A DNA stretch of 64,000 nt from contig ONDF01000003.1 of the NCBI GenBank assembly GCA_900316525.1, forward strand, positions 124,001 through 188,000, in the 5' to 3' direction. Shown piece by piece: positions 25,373 to 34,608 of the stretch. The DNA comes from an uncultured Bacteroidales bacterium. Lineage in GTDB: Bacteria > Bacteroidota > Bacteroidia > Bacteroidales > UBA932. A program made the position numbers and the translations under genes. How positions within the stretch are numbered: the stretch's first letter is position 1; each line of letters begins with the position of its first letter. The notes under the pieces are model-generated. The model did no database searches and was not told the DNA's origin. It saw nothing but the letters and a program-made list of their open reading frames with translations.

Positions 25373-28300
25373 TCAGGATTTCCGGGCCTTGCGGCGCTCG
25401 CGGTGCTCGGTGATTCCGCAGTACAGGACCGGGATGATGACGAGGGTGATGAGGGTGGAGATGGAAAGGCCCCAGGCCACGGTGACGCCGAGTCCGTTCC
25501 ACATTTCGGAGCCTTCGCCCCGGCCCCAGGCCATCGGCAGCATGCCGCAGACGGTCGTGAGGGTGGTCATCAGGATCGGGCGGAGACGGCTCCGGGCGGC
25601 GGTGACGGAGGAATCGCGGACGCTCATCCCGCGCTCCTGGCACAGGATGGTGTAGTCGATGAGCACGATACCGTTCTTCACCACGATACCCAGGAGGATG
25701 ATGATGCCGATGAGGCTCATCACGCCCACGGCCATCCCGTGGAGCATGTTTCCGAGCGCCACGCCCGTGAAGGCGAACGGGATGGAGAACATGATCACCA
25801 GCGGGCCCAGGAAGGACTCGAACTGGGAGGCCATCACCATGTACACGAGGATGACGATGAGGAGCATCAGGAGGATCATGTCGGAGAACATGGACTGCTG
25901 CTCTTCATAGTCGCCGCCGATGTCCCAGGACAGTTCGGCCGGGAGCGGCTCGGCCTCCATGAGGGCGGTGACGAAGTCGACGCCTTCACTGAGGGCGTGG
26001 CCGCGGGCCATCATGCCGGAGACGGTGATGTAGCGGTCGCGGTTCTTGCGGGTGATGGTGGGCGGGACCTTGGATTCGACGACCTCGCCGAGGTCGCGCA
26101 CCTTGATGCCGCGGCCCATCGCGTTGTGGACCACGATGTTCTCGATGTCCTCCACGCTCTCGCGGAACTCGGGCGCGAAGCGGACGCGGATGTTGTATTC
26201 CTCGCCGTCCTCACGGTAGTAGGAAGCCACGGTACCGCTCATCGCCGCGCTCACGGCGGCGGCCGCCGTGGTGGAGGTCAAGCCGTTGAGCGCCAGTTTC
26301 TCGCGGTCGAAATCGACCTCGTATTCCGGCGTGTACTGGTCGCGGCTCAGGACCGCCTGGACGAAGATCGGGTTCTCCATCATCTTCGCGCGGATGCGCC
26401 GGGCCTCGGTCTCCGTGGCCTCGAAGTCATAGCCATAGATCTCCAGTTGGACGGCGCTTCGTCCGCCCATGCCCATGCCGCCTTCCGTGACGGTGGACTT
26501 GTTGATCTCCGGGAAGAGCTTGAGGTCCTCGCGGATGAGGTCGGCGATCTCGGAGGTGGAGCGCTTGCGGTCTTCCATCGACCCGATGTTGATGTTCATC
26601 GAGATCAGGTAGGTGCCGTTGTTGCGCATGGACGCGAAGGCGTTCTGGGAGTCGGCCTGGCCGAAGTTGTAGCTCAGGACCTTGATCTCGGGAACGTCGG
26701 CGACGATCTTCTCGTAGAGGCGCGCGGCGAGGTCGCGGGTGACATCCTGCGCCGTGCCGATGGGCAGTTCCACGGACACCTGGATGCGGCCCTGGTCCGC
26801 CGTCGGGAAGTACTCGGTCTTCATCCGAGGGACGTAGATGGCGAGGACGAGGGCGAAGATGACGGCCGCCGACAGCATCACGAGCTTCTTGTGGTTCATG
26901 CACCAGGCGATCATCTTGGCGTAGCCGCGGGAGACGGCGTCGAGGAAGCGGTTCACCGGGTCGAAGATGAAGTGGTACAGCTTGCCGCTCTTGTTCTCGA
27001 TGGTGAGGAGCTGCGAGCACAGCATCGGGACGAGGGTGAGGGCGGCGGTCGTGGACACGATCATGATGATGGACACGATCCAGCCCAGCTGGCGGAACAT
27101 GATGCCGGCCATGCCGGAGATCATCGTCAGCGGGAGGAACACGCACAGCATCGTGAGGGTGGAGGCGATGACGGAGATACCCACCTCGGCGGTGCCGTGG
27201 ACGGCGGCCTCCTTGGGTTTCTCGCCCCGTTCCAGGTGCGTTGTCACGTTCTCCAGGACGACGATGGCGTCGTCCACGACCATGCCGATGGCGATGGACA
27301 GGGCGGACATCGAGATGATGTTCAGGGTGTTGCCCGTCGCGAAGAGGTACATCAGCGAGGCCAGGAGGGCGATCGGGATGGACAGGACGACGATCAGGGT
27401 TCCCTTCCACCGGCCCAGGAAGATGTACACGATGAGCATCACCACGAGGAACGTGATGAGGATCGTCTCCTTCAGGGAGCCGATGGTGCGGAGGATGTTG
27501 TCGGAAGAGTCGACGACCGGGGTGATCTTGATGTCGGACGGCAGGTTGCGCTGCAGCTTGGCGAGCTCCTTCTTGACGCCGCGGATCACGTTCACGGTGT
27601 TGTAGCCGGACTGTTTCTGGATGATGATCTGCGCGCCGCGGACGCCGTTCGTGTAGGATTCCTGCGACTTCTCCTCGAGGCCGTCCGTCACGCGGGCGAC
27701 GTCCCGGAGATAGATCACGCCCCCGTTCGCGTTCCCGAGGACGATGTTCTCCAGCTCGGAGGGATCCCGGAACTCTTTCTTGATGCGGAGGGTATACGTG
27801 TCGGAGCCGATGTCGATGCTGCCGGAAGGGACGTTCCGGTTCTCGGCCGCGATGACCTGGGAGATGGAGGCGATGGACAGGCCATAGGCCTCCAGCTTGT
27901 TCGGGTCGCAGTAGACGTGGATCTCGCGCTGCGGGGCGCCGTTCACGGAGACCGTGCCCACGCCGGTGACGCGGGCCAGCGGCGTCGCGACGCGCTCGTC
28001 CAGGATCTTGTCGAGGGCGGAGACGCTCTGGTTCGCGGTGGCCGACATGATCATGATGGGCATGTCGTCCGCGCTGAACTTGAAGATGGTCGGGGAGGAG
28101 GCGCCGTCCGGGAGGGTCTGGCTGGCCATCGACAGCTTGTCACGGACGTCGTTCGTCGCGACTTCGATGTCGGTGCCGTACTCGAACTCGAGGGTGAGGA
28201 CGGAGATGTTCTCCCGGGAGTTGGACGTGATGTCCTTGAGGTTCGCGACGCCGTTCAGGGAGTTCTCGAGGACCTTGGTGAGGTTGTTCTCGACGTCTTC

Positions 28301-28468
28301 GGCGCTGGCGCCCGGATAGGACGACATCACCATGATGACGTTGGACTCCACGTCCGGGAAGTTGTCCACCGGCAGCCGCGTCAGGGAGAAAAGGCCCAGG
28401 ATCGCGAACGCCACGAAGATGAGGGCGGTCGTGACCGGATGGTTGACGGATGTCCTGTAGATGCTCAT
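25373..28468 (-). CDS. RND efflux transporter permease (HAE1/AcrB-like)
   Basis: The inner membrane proton/drug antiporter has 1031 residues with the usual two halves: TM1 near residues 12-30, a porter domain, TM2-6 around 340-490, a second porter domain and TM8-12. The proton relay motif GMVVDDAIVVLEN is in TM4 (about 395-410). It pairs with the adaptor and TolC genes immediately upstream (gaps of 12 and 4 nt) to form a complete tripartite pump. The export substrate cannot be inferred. The C-terminus is short and basic (HRERRKARKS). Confidence 0.95.
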   Translation of the reverse strand: MSIYRTSVNHPVTTALIFVAFAILGLFSLTRLPVDNFPDVESNVIMVMSSYPGASAEDVENNLTKVLENSLNGVANLKDITSNSRENISVLTLEFEYGTDIEVATNDVRDKLSMASQTLPDGASSPTIFKFSADDMPIMIMSATANQSVSALDKILDERVATPLARVTGVGTVSVNGAPQREIHVYCDPNKLEAYGLSIASISQVIAAENRNVPSGSIDIGSDTYTLRIKKEFRDPSELENIVLGNANGGVIYLRDVARVTDGLEEKSQESYTNGVRGAQIIIQKQSGYNTVNVIRGVKKELAKLQRNLPSDIKITPVVDSSDNILRTIGSLKETILITFLVVMLIVYIFLGRWKGTLIVVLSIPIALLASLMYLFATGNTLNIISMSALSIAIGMVVDDAIVVLENVTTHLERGEKPKEAAVHGTAEVGISVIASTLTMLCVFLPLTMISGMAGIMFRQLGWIVSIIMIVSTTAALTLVPMLCSQLLTIENKSGKLYHFIFDPVNRFLDAVSRGYAKMIAWCMNHKKLVMLSAAVIFALVLAIYVPRMKTEYFPTADQGRIQVSVELPIGTAQDVTRDLAARLYEKIVADVPEIKVLSYNFGQADSQNAFASMRNNGTYLISMNINIGSMEDRKRSTSEIADLIREDLKLFPEINKSTVTEGGMGMGGRSAVQLEIYGYDFEATETEARRIRAKMMENPIFVQAVLSRDQYTPEYEVDFDREKLALNGLTSTTAAAAVSAAMSGTVASYYREDGEEYNIRVRFAPEFRESVEDIENIVVHNAMGRGIKVRDLGEVVESKVPPTITRKNRDRYITVSGMMARGHALSEGVDFVTALMEAEPLPAELSWDIGGDYEEQQSMFSDMILLMLLIVILVYMVMASQFESFLGPLVIMFSIPFAFTGVALGNMLHGMAVGVMSLIGIIILLGIVVKNGIVLIDYTILCQERGMSVRDSSVTAARSRLRPILMTTLTTVCGMLPMAWGRGEGSEMWNGLGVTVAWGLSISTLITLVIIPVLYCGITEHRERRKARKS

Positions 28469-28480
28469 GGGACTTCCGGC

Positions 28481-29518
28481 TTAGTTGAGGACCACGACCT
28501 TGACGCCATCCTTGAGGGTGGCCTGTCCCTTGCTCACGACCGTCGCCCCTTCGGCGACGCCGTCCACGACCTCATACTCGGCGCCGATGTGGCGGCCGAT
28601 GGTCACGGGCACGTAGCTGACGGTATCGTCGTTGTTCAGCAGGTAGACGAACTTCTGGCCGGTGCCTTCCTGCTTGACGATGCAGCGGTCGGGCAGCACG
28701 ATGCGGTGGTTGGTTCCGAAGTTCACGGTCACGCGGGCGAACATGCCCGGCCGCAGGGCGCGGTCGGCGTTCTGGACGACCACTTCCGCGTTGAAGGTGT
28801 GGGTGGCGGCGTTGATGGTCGGATACAGGCGGTTCACCCGGCCGGTGAAGGAACGGCCCGGGAGGGCGTCGACGGTGATGGCGACGGTGTCGCCCTTCTT
28901 CACCTTCGTGTATTCGTTCTCGGAGATGCCCACGAGGAGCTTCACCGGGACCACCTGCTGGACGGTGAACAGCGGGGCGCTCATCGCGAACATGTCGCCC
29001 ACGTCGAAGTTGCGGGCGGTCACGAACCCGTTGATCGGGCTGCGGAGGATGGTGTTCTCCAGGAGGTTCTGGTAGTTGGTCTTGCGGACCTTGTAGCCGA
29101 GTTCGGCAGCCTCGAAGTCGGACTGGGACACGCCGCCTTCCTCATAGAGGCCTTTCAGGCGGGCGTACTCGATCTCGTCGTTCTGGATCTGGAGCTCGAG
29201 CTGTTCCAGCTGGAGGCGGTCCATCTCGGCGAGGACCTGGCCCTTCGCGACATAGTCCCCCACCTCGACGTTGATCTTGCGGATGCGGGCGCCGGTCTGA
29301 GGCATGATGTTGTTGGTGGCGTAGGCCTCCACGGAGGAGGAATAGGTGCTTTCCTGGGCGACGTCCCGGGCGGAGGCGGTGACCACCTCGACGGAGGGAG
29401 TGACGTTGGCCTGGAGGCCGGGGGCGCCGGGGCCCTGCTGCTGCTGGTTACCGCCCCTGCTGCCGCAGGAGGCCACGGCCAGGGCGGCCAGGACGGGGAT
29501 GATGATTCTGCAGTTCAT
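28481..29518 (-). CDS. RND efflux periplasmic adaptor (membrane fusion protein)
   Basis: The 345-residue lipoprotein has lipobox AVASCG followed by a low-complexity Gly/Gln linker. The family's biotinyl-lipoyl half motifs are present (GARIRKINVEVGDYVAKGQVLAEMD, and NTILRSPINGFVTARNFDVGD), separated by a short alpha-hairpin rich in Leu/Glu. The beta-barrel (DTVAITVDALPGRSFTGRV) follows. It links the permease to the outer membrane channel. Confidence 0.95.
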   Translation of the reverse strand: MNCRIIIPVLAALAVASCGSRGGNQQQQGPGAPGLQANVTPSVEVVTASARDVAQESTYSSSVEAYATNNIMPQTGARIRKINVEVGDYVAKGQVLAEMDRLQLEQLELQIQNDEIEYARLKGLYEEGGVSQSDFEAAELGYKVRKTNYQNLLENTILRSPINGFVTARNFDVGDMFAMSAPLFTVQQVVPVKLLVGISENEYTKVKKGDTVAITVDALPGRSFTGRVNRLYPTINAATHTFNAEVVVQNADRALRPGMFARVTVNFGTNHRIVLPDRCIVKQEGTGQKFVYLLNNDDTVSYVPVTIGRHIGAEYEVVDGVAEGATVVSKGQATLKDGVKVVVLN

Positions 29519-29522
29519 ATCG

Positions 29523-31046
29523 TTAATTCGCGTTAAAATCGTAACCGAGGGTCTGTTCCAGGCCGGCCTTCGCGATGACGAAGTTATAGATGGCCTGGGA
29601 GACGGCGAGACGGGACTGGGTGAGCGTGAGTTCCACGTTGTTCAGGTCCGTGAGGGTGCTCTTGCCGAGCTGATAGGACTTGACGGCGATGTCGTAGGCC
29701 TTCTCCGCGGAGGTGAGGGCCTCCTTCGAGGCGTCGTAGGTGCGCATGGCCGTGTCCATCGTGCCGAGGCTCTGGCGGATGCCGATGCGGAGCTGGCGCT
29801 CGGCGTTCTCGCGCTGGAGGTCGAGCTCGTCGGCCTGGACGCGCGTCTGCTTGATGGCGTGGTAGCGCTGGCCGCCGGAGAAGATGGGAATGGACAGGCT
29901 CAGGCCGACCGTCGAGGACGGGAACCACTTCCACTGGCTCAGGTTGAAGATGTCGCTCTGGGTCAGGTAGGAGTAGGAGAAGGTGAGCGCGAGGGTCGGG
30001 AGGTAGGCGTACTGCTGCATCCGGATCTGGCGGGAGAGCATCTCGGCCTGCTGCGCGAGCTGGCGGAGCTGCGAGTTGCCGTCCAGCGAGGCGCGCTCGC
30101 CCTCGGCGATGTCGCTGAACATCTGCCCGGCATATTCCTCGAGGGTGCCGGCGATGTCGATGTTACGCTCCAGGTCCACGCCCATCACGGCCTTGAGCTG
30201 CCACAGGGCGAGCTCCACGGAGTTCTCCGCGTTGTACAGGTTCGGGATGGCGGCGGCTACATTGGCCTTCGCGCGGGTCAGGTCCAGTTCGGACGCCCGC
30301 GCCGCGTTGTAGCGCATCTCGGTGAGGCGGAAATTCTCCACCGCGTTCTCATAGACGGAATTGTACACCTTGTACGCCTCTTTCGCGAAGAGGATGCCGT
30401 AGAAGGCCTGCTTCACGGACGCGACCGTCCCGAGACGGGACTCGCGCGCCTGCTCCACGGCCAGTTCCACCTGGTCGCCGGTGAGGCGGAGGCTCTCCCA
30501 GAGCTGGAAGTTGACCAGCGGCATCTGCGCGCTGAGGCCGAAGGTGACCGAGTGGGTACGGCCCATTTCCATCGGCTCGGAGGAACCGCCGCCGCCCTGC
30601 TGACCCTGGTTCGGGTCCACGTAAGGGACGAACGGGACGCCGGTGCCGGCGTAGAGCTGCTCGATGTAGTACATGATGGGGTTCATCAGGGACGCCATCA
30701 TGCCGGCCATGCCGCCACCGCCCGAGGAGCCTTCTCCGTCATCGTCCTGCTTGTCGGAGCCGAAGTAGACTTTCTGTTTCTTGAGGGCGTAGCTGTACAT
30801 ACCGGAGGCGCTCACCTGCGGAAGCAGGGCGGCGTACGAACCCTTGCGGGCATACTGCTGCCGTTCGATCTCCATATCGGCGACCTTCACGGACGTGTTC
30901 TCGCTGAGGGCGATCTTCAGGGCGTCCTCCAGCGTGAGGACGACCTTCCCCGCCTCTGACTGCGGGGCCGCGTCCTGATACTGCGCCAGCGCCGGAAGCG
31001 CCAGGAAAGCGCTTGCGGCGAGGAGGGCAAATCGTTTCAAATACAT
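29523..31046 (-). CDS. TolC-family outer membrane efflux protein
   Basis: The 507-residue protein has a signal peptide ending ALPALAQ and two repeated alpha-helical halves with long coiled-coil segments (LTLEDALKIALSENTSVKVADMEIERQ near the start; AYDIAVKSYQLGKSTLTDLNNVE near the end). The Gly/Ser/Met-rich stretch near residues 95-125 is an insertion not needed for the fold. It is the first gene of the pump set and begins 22 nt after lgt, so readthrough from lgt is likely. Confidence 0.93.
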   Translation of the reverse strand: MYLKRFALLAASAFLALPALAQYQDAAPQSEAGKVVLTLEDALKIALSENTSVKVADMEIERQQYARKGSYAALLPQVSASGMYSYALKKQKVYFGSDKQDDDGEGSSGGGGMAGMMASLMNPIMYYIEQLYAGTGVPFVPYVDPNQGQQGGGGSSEPMEMGRTHSVTFGLSAQMPLVNFQLWESLRLTGDQVELAVEQARESRLGTVASVKQAFYGILFAKEAYKVYNSVYENAVENFRLTEMRYNAARASELDLTRAKANVAAAIPNLYNAENSVELALWQLKAVMGVDLERNIDIAGTLEEYAGQMFSDIAEGERASLDGNSQLRQLAQQAEMLSRQIRMQQYAYLPTLALTFSYSYLTQSDIFNLSQWKWFPSSTVGLSLSIPIFSGGQRYHAIKQTRVQADELDLQRENAERQLRIGIRQSLGTMDTAMRTYDASKEALTSAEKAYDIAVKSYQLGKSTLTDLNNVELTLTQSRLAVSQAIYNFVIAKAGLEQTLGYDFNAN

Positions 31047-31068
31047 ATACTAACTAACTGATATTCTG

Positions 31069-31950
31069 TTATGCAAGGGGCTTCGCGTAGTGCGTGGCCT
31101 CTTTCTTGGGCTTCTGCTGTTCCGGATGGACAGCCTGCGCGGGCATCCGCTTCTTCCAGGCCCACACGAGGAAGAAAACGCCCAGCAGGATGAACGGGAT
31201 GGACAGGAGCTGGCCCATGTTCAGGACCATCGTCTGCTCGAATTCCACCTGCGGTTCCTTGATGAACTCGATGAGGAAGCGGCTGCCGAAGCACACGATG
31301 AGGAAGATGCCGATGAACTGCCCGCGGAGCATCTTGTCCAGCTTCTTCCAGTACAGGCCGATGAGGGCGAAGCCCAGCAGGAGGTAGGTGAAACCCTCGT
31401 AGAGCTGCGTCGGATGCTTGGGTTCCGTCTCGCCGCGGAGCTCGAAGACGAAGCCCCAGGGCAGGCTGGTCACGTCGCCGTAGATCTCGGAGTTGAACAG
31501 GTTGCCGAAGCGGATGAAGGCGCCGGCGAAGGCCACCGCGATGGCCAGGTGGTCCAGCAGCCACACGAAATCGAAATCGTGCTTCTTCCCGTAATGGTTC
31601 GCGAACCACCACATCCCGAGGATCAGGGCGATGGTGCCGCCATGGCTGGCGAGGCCGCCCTTCCACGGCATGAAGATCTCCCAGAAGCCCTGCCAGCTGC
31701 CCAGGTAGTAGTCCGGCTGGTAGAACAGGCAGTGCCCGAGGCGGGCGCCCACGATGGTGCAGATCAGCAGGGTATAGAGCAGCGGGTCCAGCAGTTTCGT
31801 GTCGATCTTCTCTCGCTGGAAGAACCATTTGAAGATGAACCAGCCCAGGATGAAGCCGCTCACGAACAGGAGCGAATACCAGCGGAGTTCGAAACCTCCG
31901 ATATGCAGGATGGCCGGGTCGACGTGCCAATGGACGACAAGTTCACGCAT
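31069..31950 (-). CDS. lgt: prolipoprotein diacylglyceryl transferase
   Basis: This inner membrane enzyme transfers diacylglycerol to the lipobox Cys of prolipoproteins. The start at 31950 (MRELVVHWHVDP) gives 293 residues with seven hydrophobic segments. Family motifs are RWYSLLF near the start, GARLGHCLFYQPDYY, WKGGLASHGG with the key His, and GDRN-equivalent IRFGNLFNSEIYG. The C-terminal 25 residues are a basic tail. Many lipoproteins in this window depend on this enzyme. Confidence 0.95.
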   Translation of the reverse strand: MRELVVHWHVDPAILHIGGFELRWYSLLFVSGFILGWFIFKWFFQREKIDTKLLDPLLYTLLICTIVGARLGHCLFYQPDYYLGSWQGFWEIFMPWKGGLASHGGTIALILGMWWFANHYGKKHDFDFVWLLDHLAIAVAFAGAFIRFGNLFNSEIYGDVTSLPWGFVFELRGETEPKHPTQLYEGFTYLLLGFALIGLYWKKLDKMLRGQFIGIFLIVCFGSRFLIEFIKEPQVEFEQTMVLNMGQLLSIPFILLGVFFLVWAWKKRMPAQAVHPEQQKPKKEATHYAKPLA

Positions 31951-32006
31951 AAGCATCACAGTTTCAATTGCTCAATCTTTGTAGTTCCCTTGAGCTAAGG
32001 AATCTA

Positions 32007-32040
32007 CAAAGATAATGCTTTACTGCGCAAAGTACAAAAA
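32007..32040 (-). promoter_or_regulatory. lgt: lgt promoter
   Basis: The -7 box TATCTTTG (32007-32014) is separated by 20 nt from TTTTTG ending at 32035 on the minus strand. The -33 box is part of the T-run of the pgk terminator. Confidence 0.65.
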
Positions 32041-32068
32041 AAACGTGCGGGCGCAGGTGCCCGCACGT
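32036..32068 (-). terminator. intrinsic terminator of pgk
   Basis: On the minus strand a perfect 10-bp stem (ACGTGCGGGC / GCCCGCACGT, loop of 6) is followed directly by eight T residues. It lies about 25 nt after the pgk stop. Confidence 0.92.
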
Positions 32069-32093
32069 GTAGAAAAAGCCGATTCCGGGGGTC

Positions 32094-33347
32094 TTAGTCC
32101 TGGATCGCGGCGATGCCGGGGAGGACCTTGCCTTCGATGGCTTCGAGCATCGCGCCGCCGCCGGTGGAGACGTAGGAGACCTTGTCGGCATAGCCCATCT
32201 GGGTCACGGCCGCGACGGAGTCACCGCCGCCGACGAGGGTGTAGGCGCCCTGCGCGGTGGCATCGGCGAGATCCTGGGCGATCTGGAGGGTACCCTTCGC
32301 GAAGTTCGGGAGCTCGAACACACCCACGGGACCGTTCCAGAGGATGGTCTTGGAGGCGAGGATGATCTTGCGCCAGTTCTCAAGGGATGCCGGGGAAGCG
32401 TCCATGCCCTCCCAGTCGTCCGGGATGTTGTAGATGTCGAAGATCTGACGGGGCGTGTCGTTGTCGAAAGCCTGGCCGCAGACGGTCGCGACGGAGAGGG
32501 AGACGTTCACGCCCTTTTCCTTCGCGGTGTTCAGGATCTCGAGGGCGTCCGGCATGAGGTCGTCCTCGTGCAGGGACATGCCGATGTGGCCGCCGAGGGC
32601 CTTGATGAAGGTGTAGCCCATGCCGCCGCCGATGATGAGGTTGTCCACCTTGCCGACGAGGTTCTTCAGGACCGCGAGCTTGGAGGAGACCTTGGAGCCG
32701 CCGATGATGGCGGTCAGCGGGCGCTGGGCGTTCTTCAGGACGTTGTCGATGGCCTTGATCTCGCCTTCCATCAGGTAGCCGAACATCTTGTCGTTCGGGA
32801 AGTACTCGGCGATGAGGGCGGTGGAGCCGTGGGCGCGGTGGGCCGTGCCGAAAGCGTCGTTCACGTAGCAGTCAGCGTAGGAGGCGAGCTTCTTGACGAA
32901 GGCCTTCTGGGACTCCTTGACGGCCTTCTTGGCGGCCTTCTTCTCGTCCTCGGAGGCGTCCTCGGCGAGGCCGCGCGGCTTGCCTTCTTCCTCGGCGTAG
33001 AAGCGGAGGTTCTCCAGGAGGAGGGCCTCACCCGGCTTCAGGGCCGCGGCCTGCTCGTCCGCCTTCTGGCAGTCGGCGGCGAACTGGACGGGAACGCCCA
33101 GGCACTCGGACACGTGGTCCACGATGTGGCTCAGGGAGAACTTCGGATCCACCTTCTTGGGACGTCCGAGGTGGGACATGATGATGACGGCGCCGCCCTT
33201 CTCGAGGATCTTCTTGAGGGTGGGCATGGCCCGGCGGATGCGGGTGTCGTCGGTGATGTTGAAGTTCTCGTCGAGGGGAACGTTGAAGTCGACTCTCACG
33301 ATGGCCTTCTTGCCGGTGAAGTCATAACTGTCGATGAACTGTTGCAT
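32094..33347 (-). CDS. pgk: phosphoglycerate kinase
   Basis: Glycolytic ATP-forming kinase of 417 residues. The start at 33347 ([27 protein letters not shown]) matches the family signature [40 protein letters not shown] and the nucleotide motif GGGDSVAAV are all present. A short inserted Lys/Glu-rich loop lies near residues 120-150 ([17 protein letters not shown]). It ends in a strong terminator and shares a divergent promoter region with the methyltransferase gene. Confidence 0.97.
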   Translation of the reverse strand: MQQFIDSYDFTGKKAIVRVDFNVPLDENFNITDDTRIRRAMPTLKKILEKGGAVIIMSHLGRPKKVDPKFSLSHIVDHVSECLGVPVQFAADCQKADEQAAALKPGEALLLENLRFYAEEEGKPRGLAEDASEDEKKAAKKAVKESQKAFVKKLASYADCYVNDAFGTAHRAHGSTALIAEYFPNDKMFGYLMEGEIKAIDNVLKNAQRPLTAIIGGSKVSSKLAVLKNLVGKVDNLIIGGGMGYTFIKALGGHIGMSLHEDDLMPDALEILNTAKEKGVNVSLSVATVCGQAFDNDTPRQIFDIYNIPDDWEGMDASPASLENWRKIILASKTILWNGPVGVFELPNFAKGTLQIAQDLADATAQGAYTLVGGGDSVAAVTQMGYADKVSYVSTGGGAMLEAIEGKVLPGIAAIQD

Positions 33348-33380
33348 ATCAGATATTAGAGTTAAGAAATTTCCAGTCCA

Positions 33381-33409
33381 CAAATTTAACAATTATTTCC
33401 GTATCTTTG
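33381..33409. promoter_or_regulatory. divergent -7 boxes for pgk (minus) and the methyltransferase (plus)
   Basis: CAAATTTA (33381-33388) is TAAATTTG on the minus strand facing pgk. TATCTTTG (33402-33409) on the plus strand faces the gene at 33460. The -33 boxes are not clear. Confidence 0.55.
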
Positions 33410-33425
33410 CACAAAAGGAGCGGAA

Positions 33426-33453
33426 GAGATTTCTCGGCAAGCTCGAAATGACA
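33426..33453 (+). repeat. dispersed palindromic repeat (GAAATGACA family), methyltransferase leader copy
   Basis: It reads GAGATTTCTCGGCAAGCTCG then AAATGACA and ends 6 nt before the chosen ATG. It also supplies an in-frame ATG at 33448, which complicates start assignment in the same way as in metK. Confidence 0.75.
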
Positions 33454-33459
33454 AAAGCC

Positions 33460-34449
33460 ATGACCATCGAATACCCTGCGGAATACTGGAAAGACTATCA
33501 GCTCATCGACTCGGGACGCGGCGAGAAGCTGGAGCGCTTCGGCAAGTACGTGCTCCGGCGACCGGAGCCGAAGGCCCTGTGGGCGCCGTCGCTCCCGGAG
33601 AGCGAGTGGAAACGCCAGAGCCACGTGGTCTTCCGCCCCGGCGCCGGCTTCGGCAAGGCCGGCAAGGAGGACAGCGGCACCTGGGAGAAGGTCCGCAAGA
33701 TGGACGACCAGTGGAGCATCGCCTACAACGGAGAGCAGGACCCGGAGACGCACGCGGCTTCGGACCTGCACATCGCCCTGCGCCTCGGCCTCACCTCCTT
33801 CAAGCACGTGGGCGTGTTCCCCGAGCAGGCCCCCAACTGGGAGTTCATCTACCGGGAAACCCTGCGGCTGGGCCGCATCTGCAAGGCGAACGGAATGGGC
33901 GCGCCGAAGGTGCTGAACCTGTTCGCGTACACCGGCGCCGCCTCGCTGGCCGCCAAGGCCGCGGGCGCCGACGTCACGCACCTCGACTCCGTGCGCCAGG
34001 TCGTCACCTGGGCGCGCGAGAACATGGAGCGCAGCGGTCTGGACGGCGTGCGCTGGGTGGTGGAGGACGCCTTGAAGTTCGCGAAGCGCGAGGCCAAGCG
34101 GGGCAACCGCTACCAGGGCATCATCCTGGACCCGCCCGCCTATGGACACGGCCCGGACGGGGAGAAATGGAAGCTGGACGAGCTCCTGTTCGACCTCCTG
34201 AAGAACGTGGCCCAGATCCTTTCCCCGCGGGATTCTTTCATGGTCCTGAACCTCTACTCGAACGGCTATTCCGCGATGCTGGGCGAGACGACCGTCCGCG
34301 AAGCCTTCGGCCTCCGGCCCGAAGCCGGCTTCACGGCCGTCCCTGGCCACGACGGCGCCTTCCTCGCCCTCGAAAGCGGCGAGCTGGCCCTCCGCGACGC
34401 CTTCGGCAAGGTCCTTCCCCTGAGCATCTTCGTCCGGCTGAAGCGGTAA
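33460..34449 (+). CDS. class I SAM-dependent rRNA methyltransferase-like protein (RlmI/RlmK type)
   Basis: The start at 33460 (MTIEYPAEYWKDYQLID) gives 329 residues; an ATG at 33448 lies in a repeat. Motif I is NLFAYTGAASLAAKAAGA, then HLDSVRQVVTWARENMERSGL and the catalytic-type motif IILDPPAYGHGPDGEKW. This order is typical of the COG1092 group that methylates 23S rRNA. The N-terminal PUA-like domain of RlmI is not obvious, so the exact target is unknown. It ends in an intrinsic terminator. Confidence 0.85.
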   Translation: MTIEYPAEYWKDYQLIDSGRGEKLERFGKYVLRRPEPKALWAPSLPESEWKRQSHVVFRPGAGFGKAGKEDSGTWEKVRKMDDQWSIAYNGEQDPETHAASDLHIALRLGLTSFKHVGVFPEQAPNWEFIYRETLRLGRICKANGMGAPKVLNLFAYTGAASLAAKAAGADVTHLDSVRQVVTWARENMERSGLDGVRWVVEDALKFAKREAKRGNRYQGIILDPPAYGHGPDGEKWKLDELLFDLLKNVAQILSPRDSFMVLNLYSNGYSAMLGETTVREAFGLRPEAGFTAVPGHDGAFLALESGELALRDAFGKVLPLSIFVRLKR

Positions 34450-34471
34450 GTCCCTCGAATCTCATCCGGAA

Positions 34472-34498
34472 CCGACCGCCTCGACGGTCGGTTTTTTT
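34472..34498 (+). terminator. intrinsic terminator of the methyltransferase gene
   Basis: CCGACCG and CGGTCGG form a perfect stem with loop CCTCGA and are followed by seven to eight T residues. Confidence 0.92.
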
Positions 34499-34503
34499 GT
34501 GCC

Positions 34504-34584
34504 GATGGTGGTCCACGGCCGGGACCACCATCGACAGAAAAGGGGGTTAAACGCTGATGGTGGTCCAGTCATTGGACCACCATC
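34504..34584. repeat. two tandem hairpins with identical 11-bp stems
   Basis: GATGGTGGTCC and GGACCACCATC form a perfect stem at 34504-34532 (7-nt loop ACGGCCG). The same stem recurs at 34556-34584 (7-nt loop AGTCATT), 52 bp further on. There is no T-run after either. They lie between a terminator and the end of the convergent GT117 gene. Confidence 0.9.
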
Positions 34585-34608
34585 GGCATTCATCGAGCGG
34601 GGAAACCC

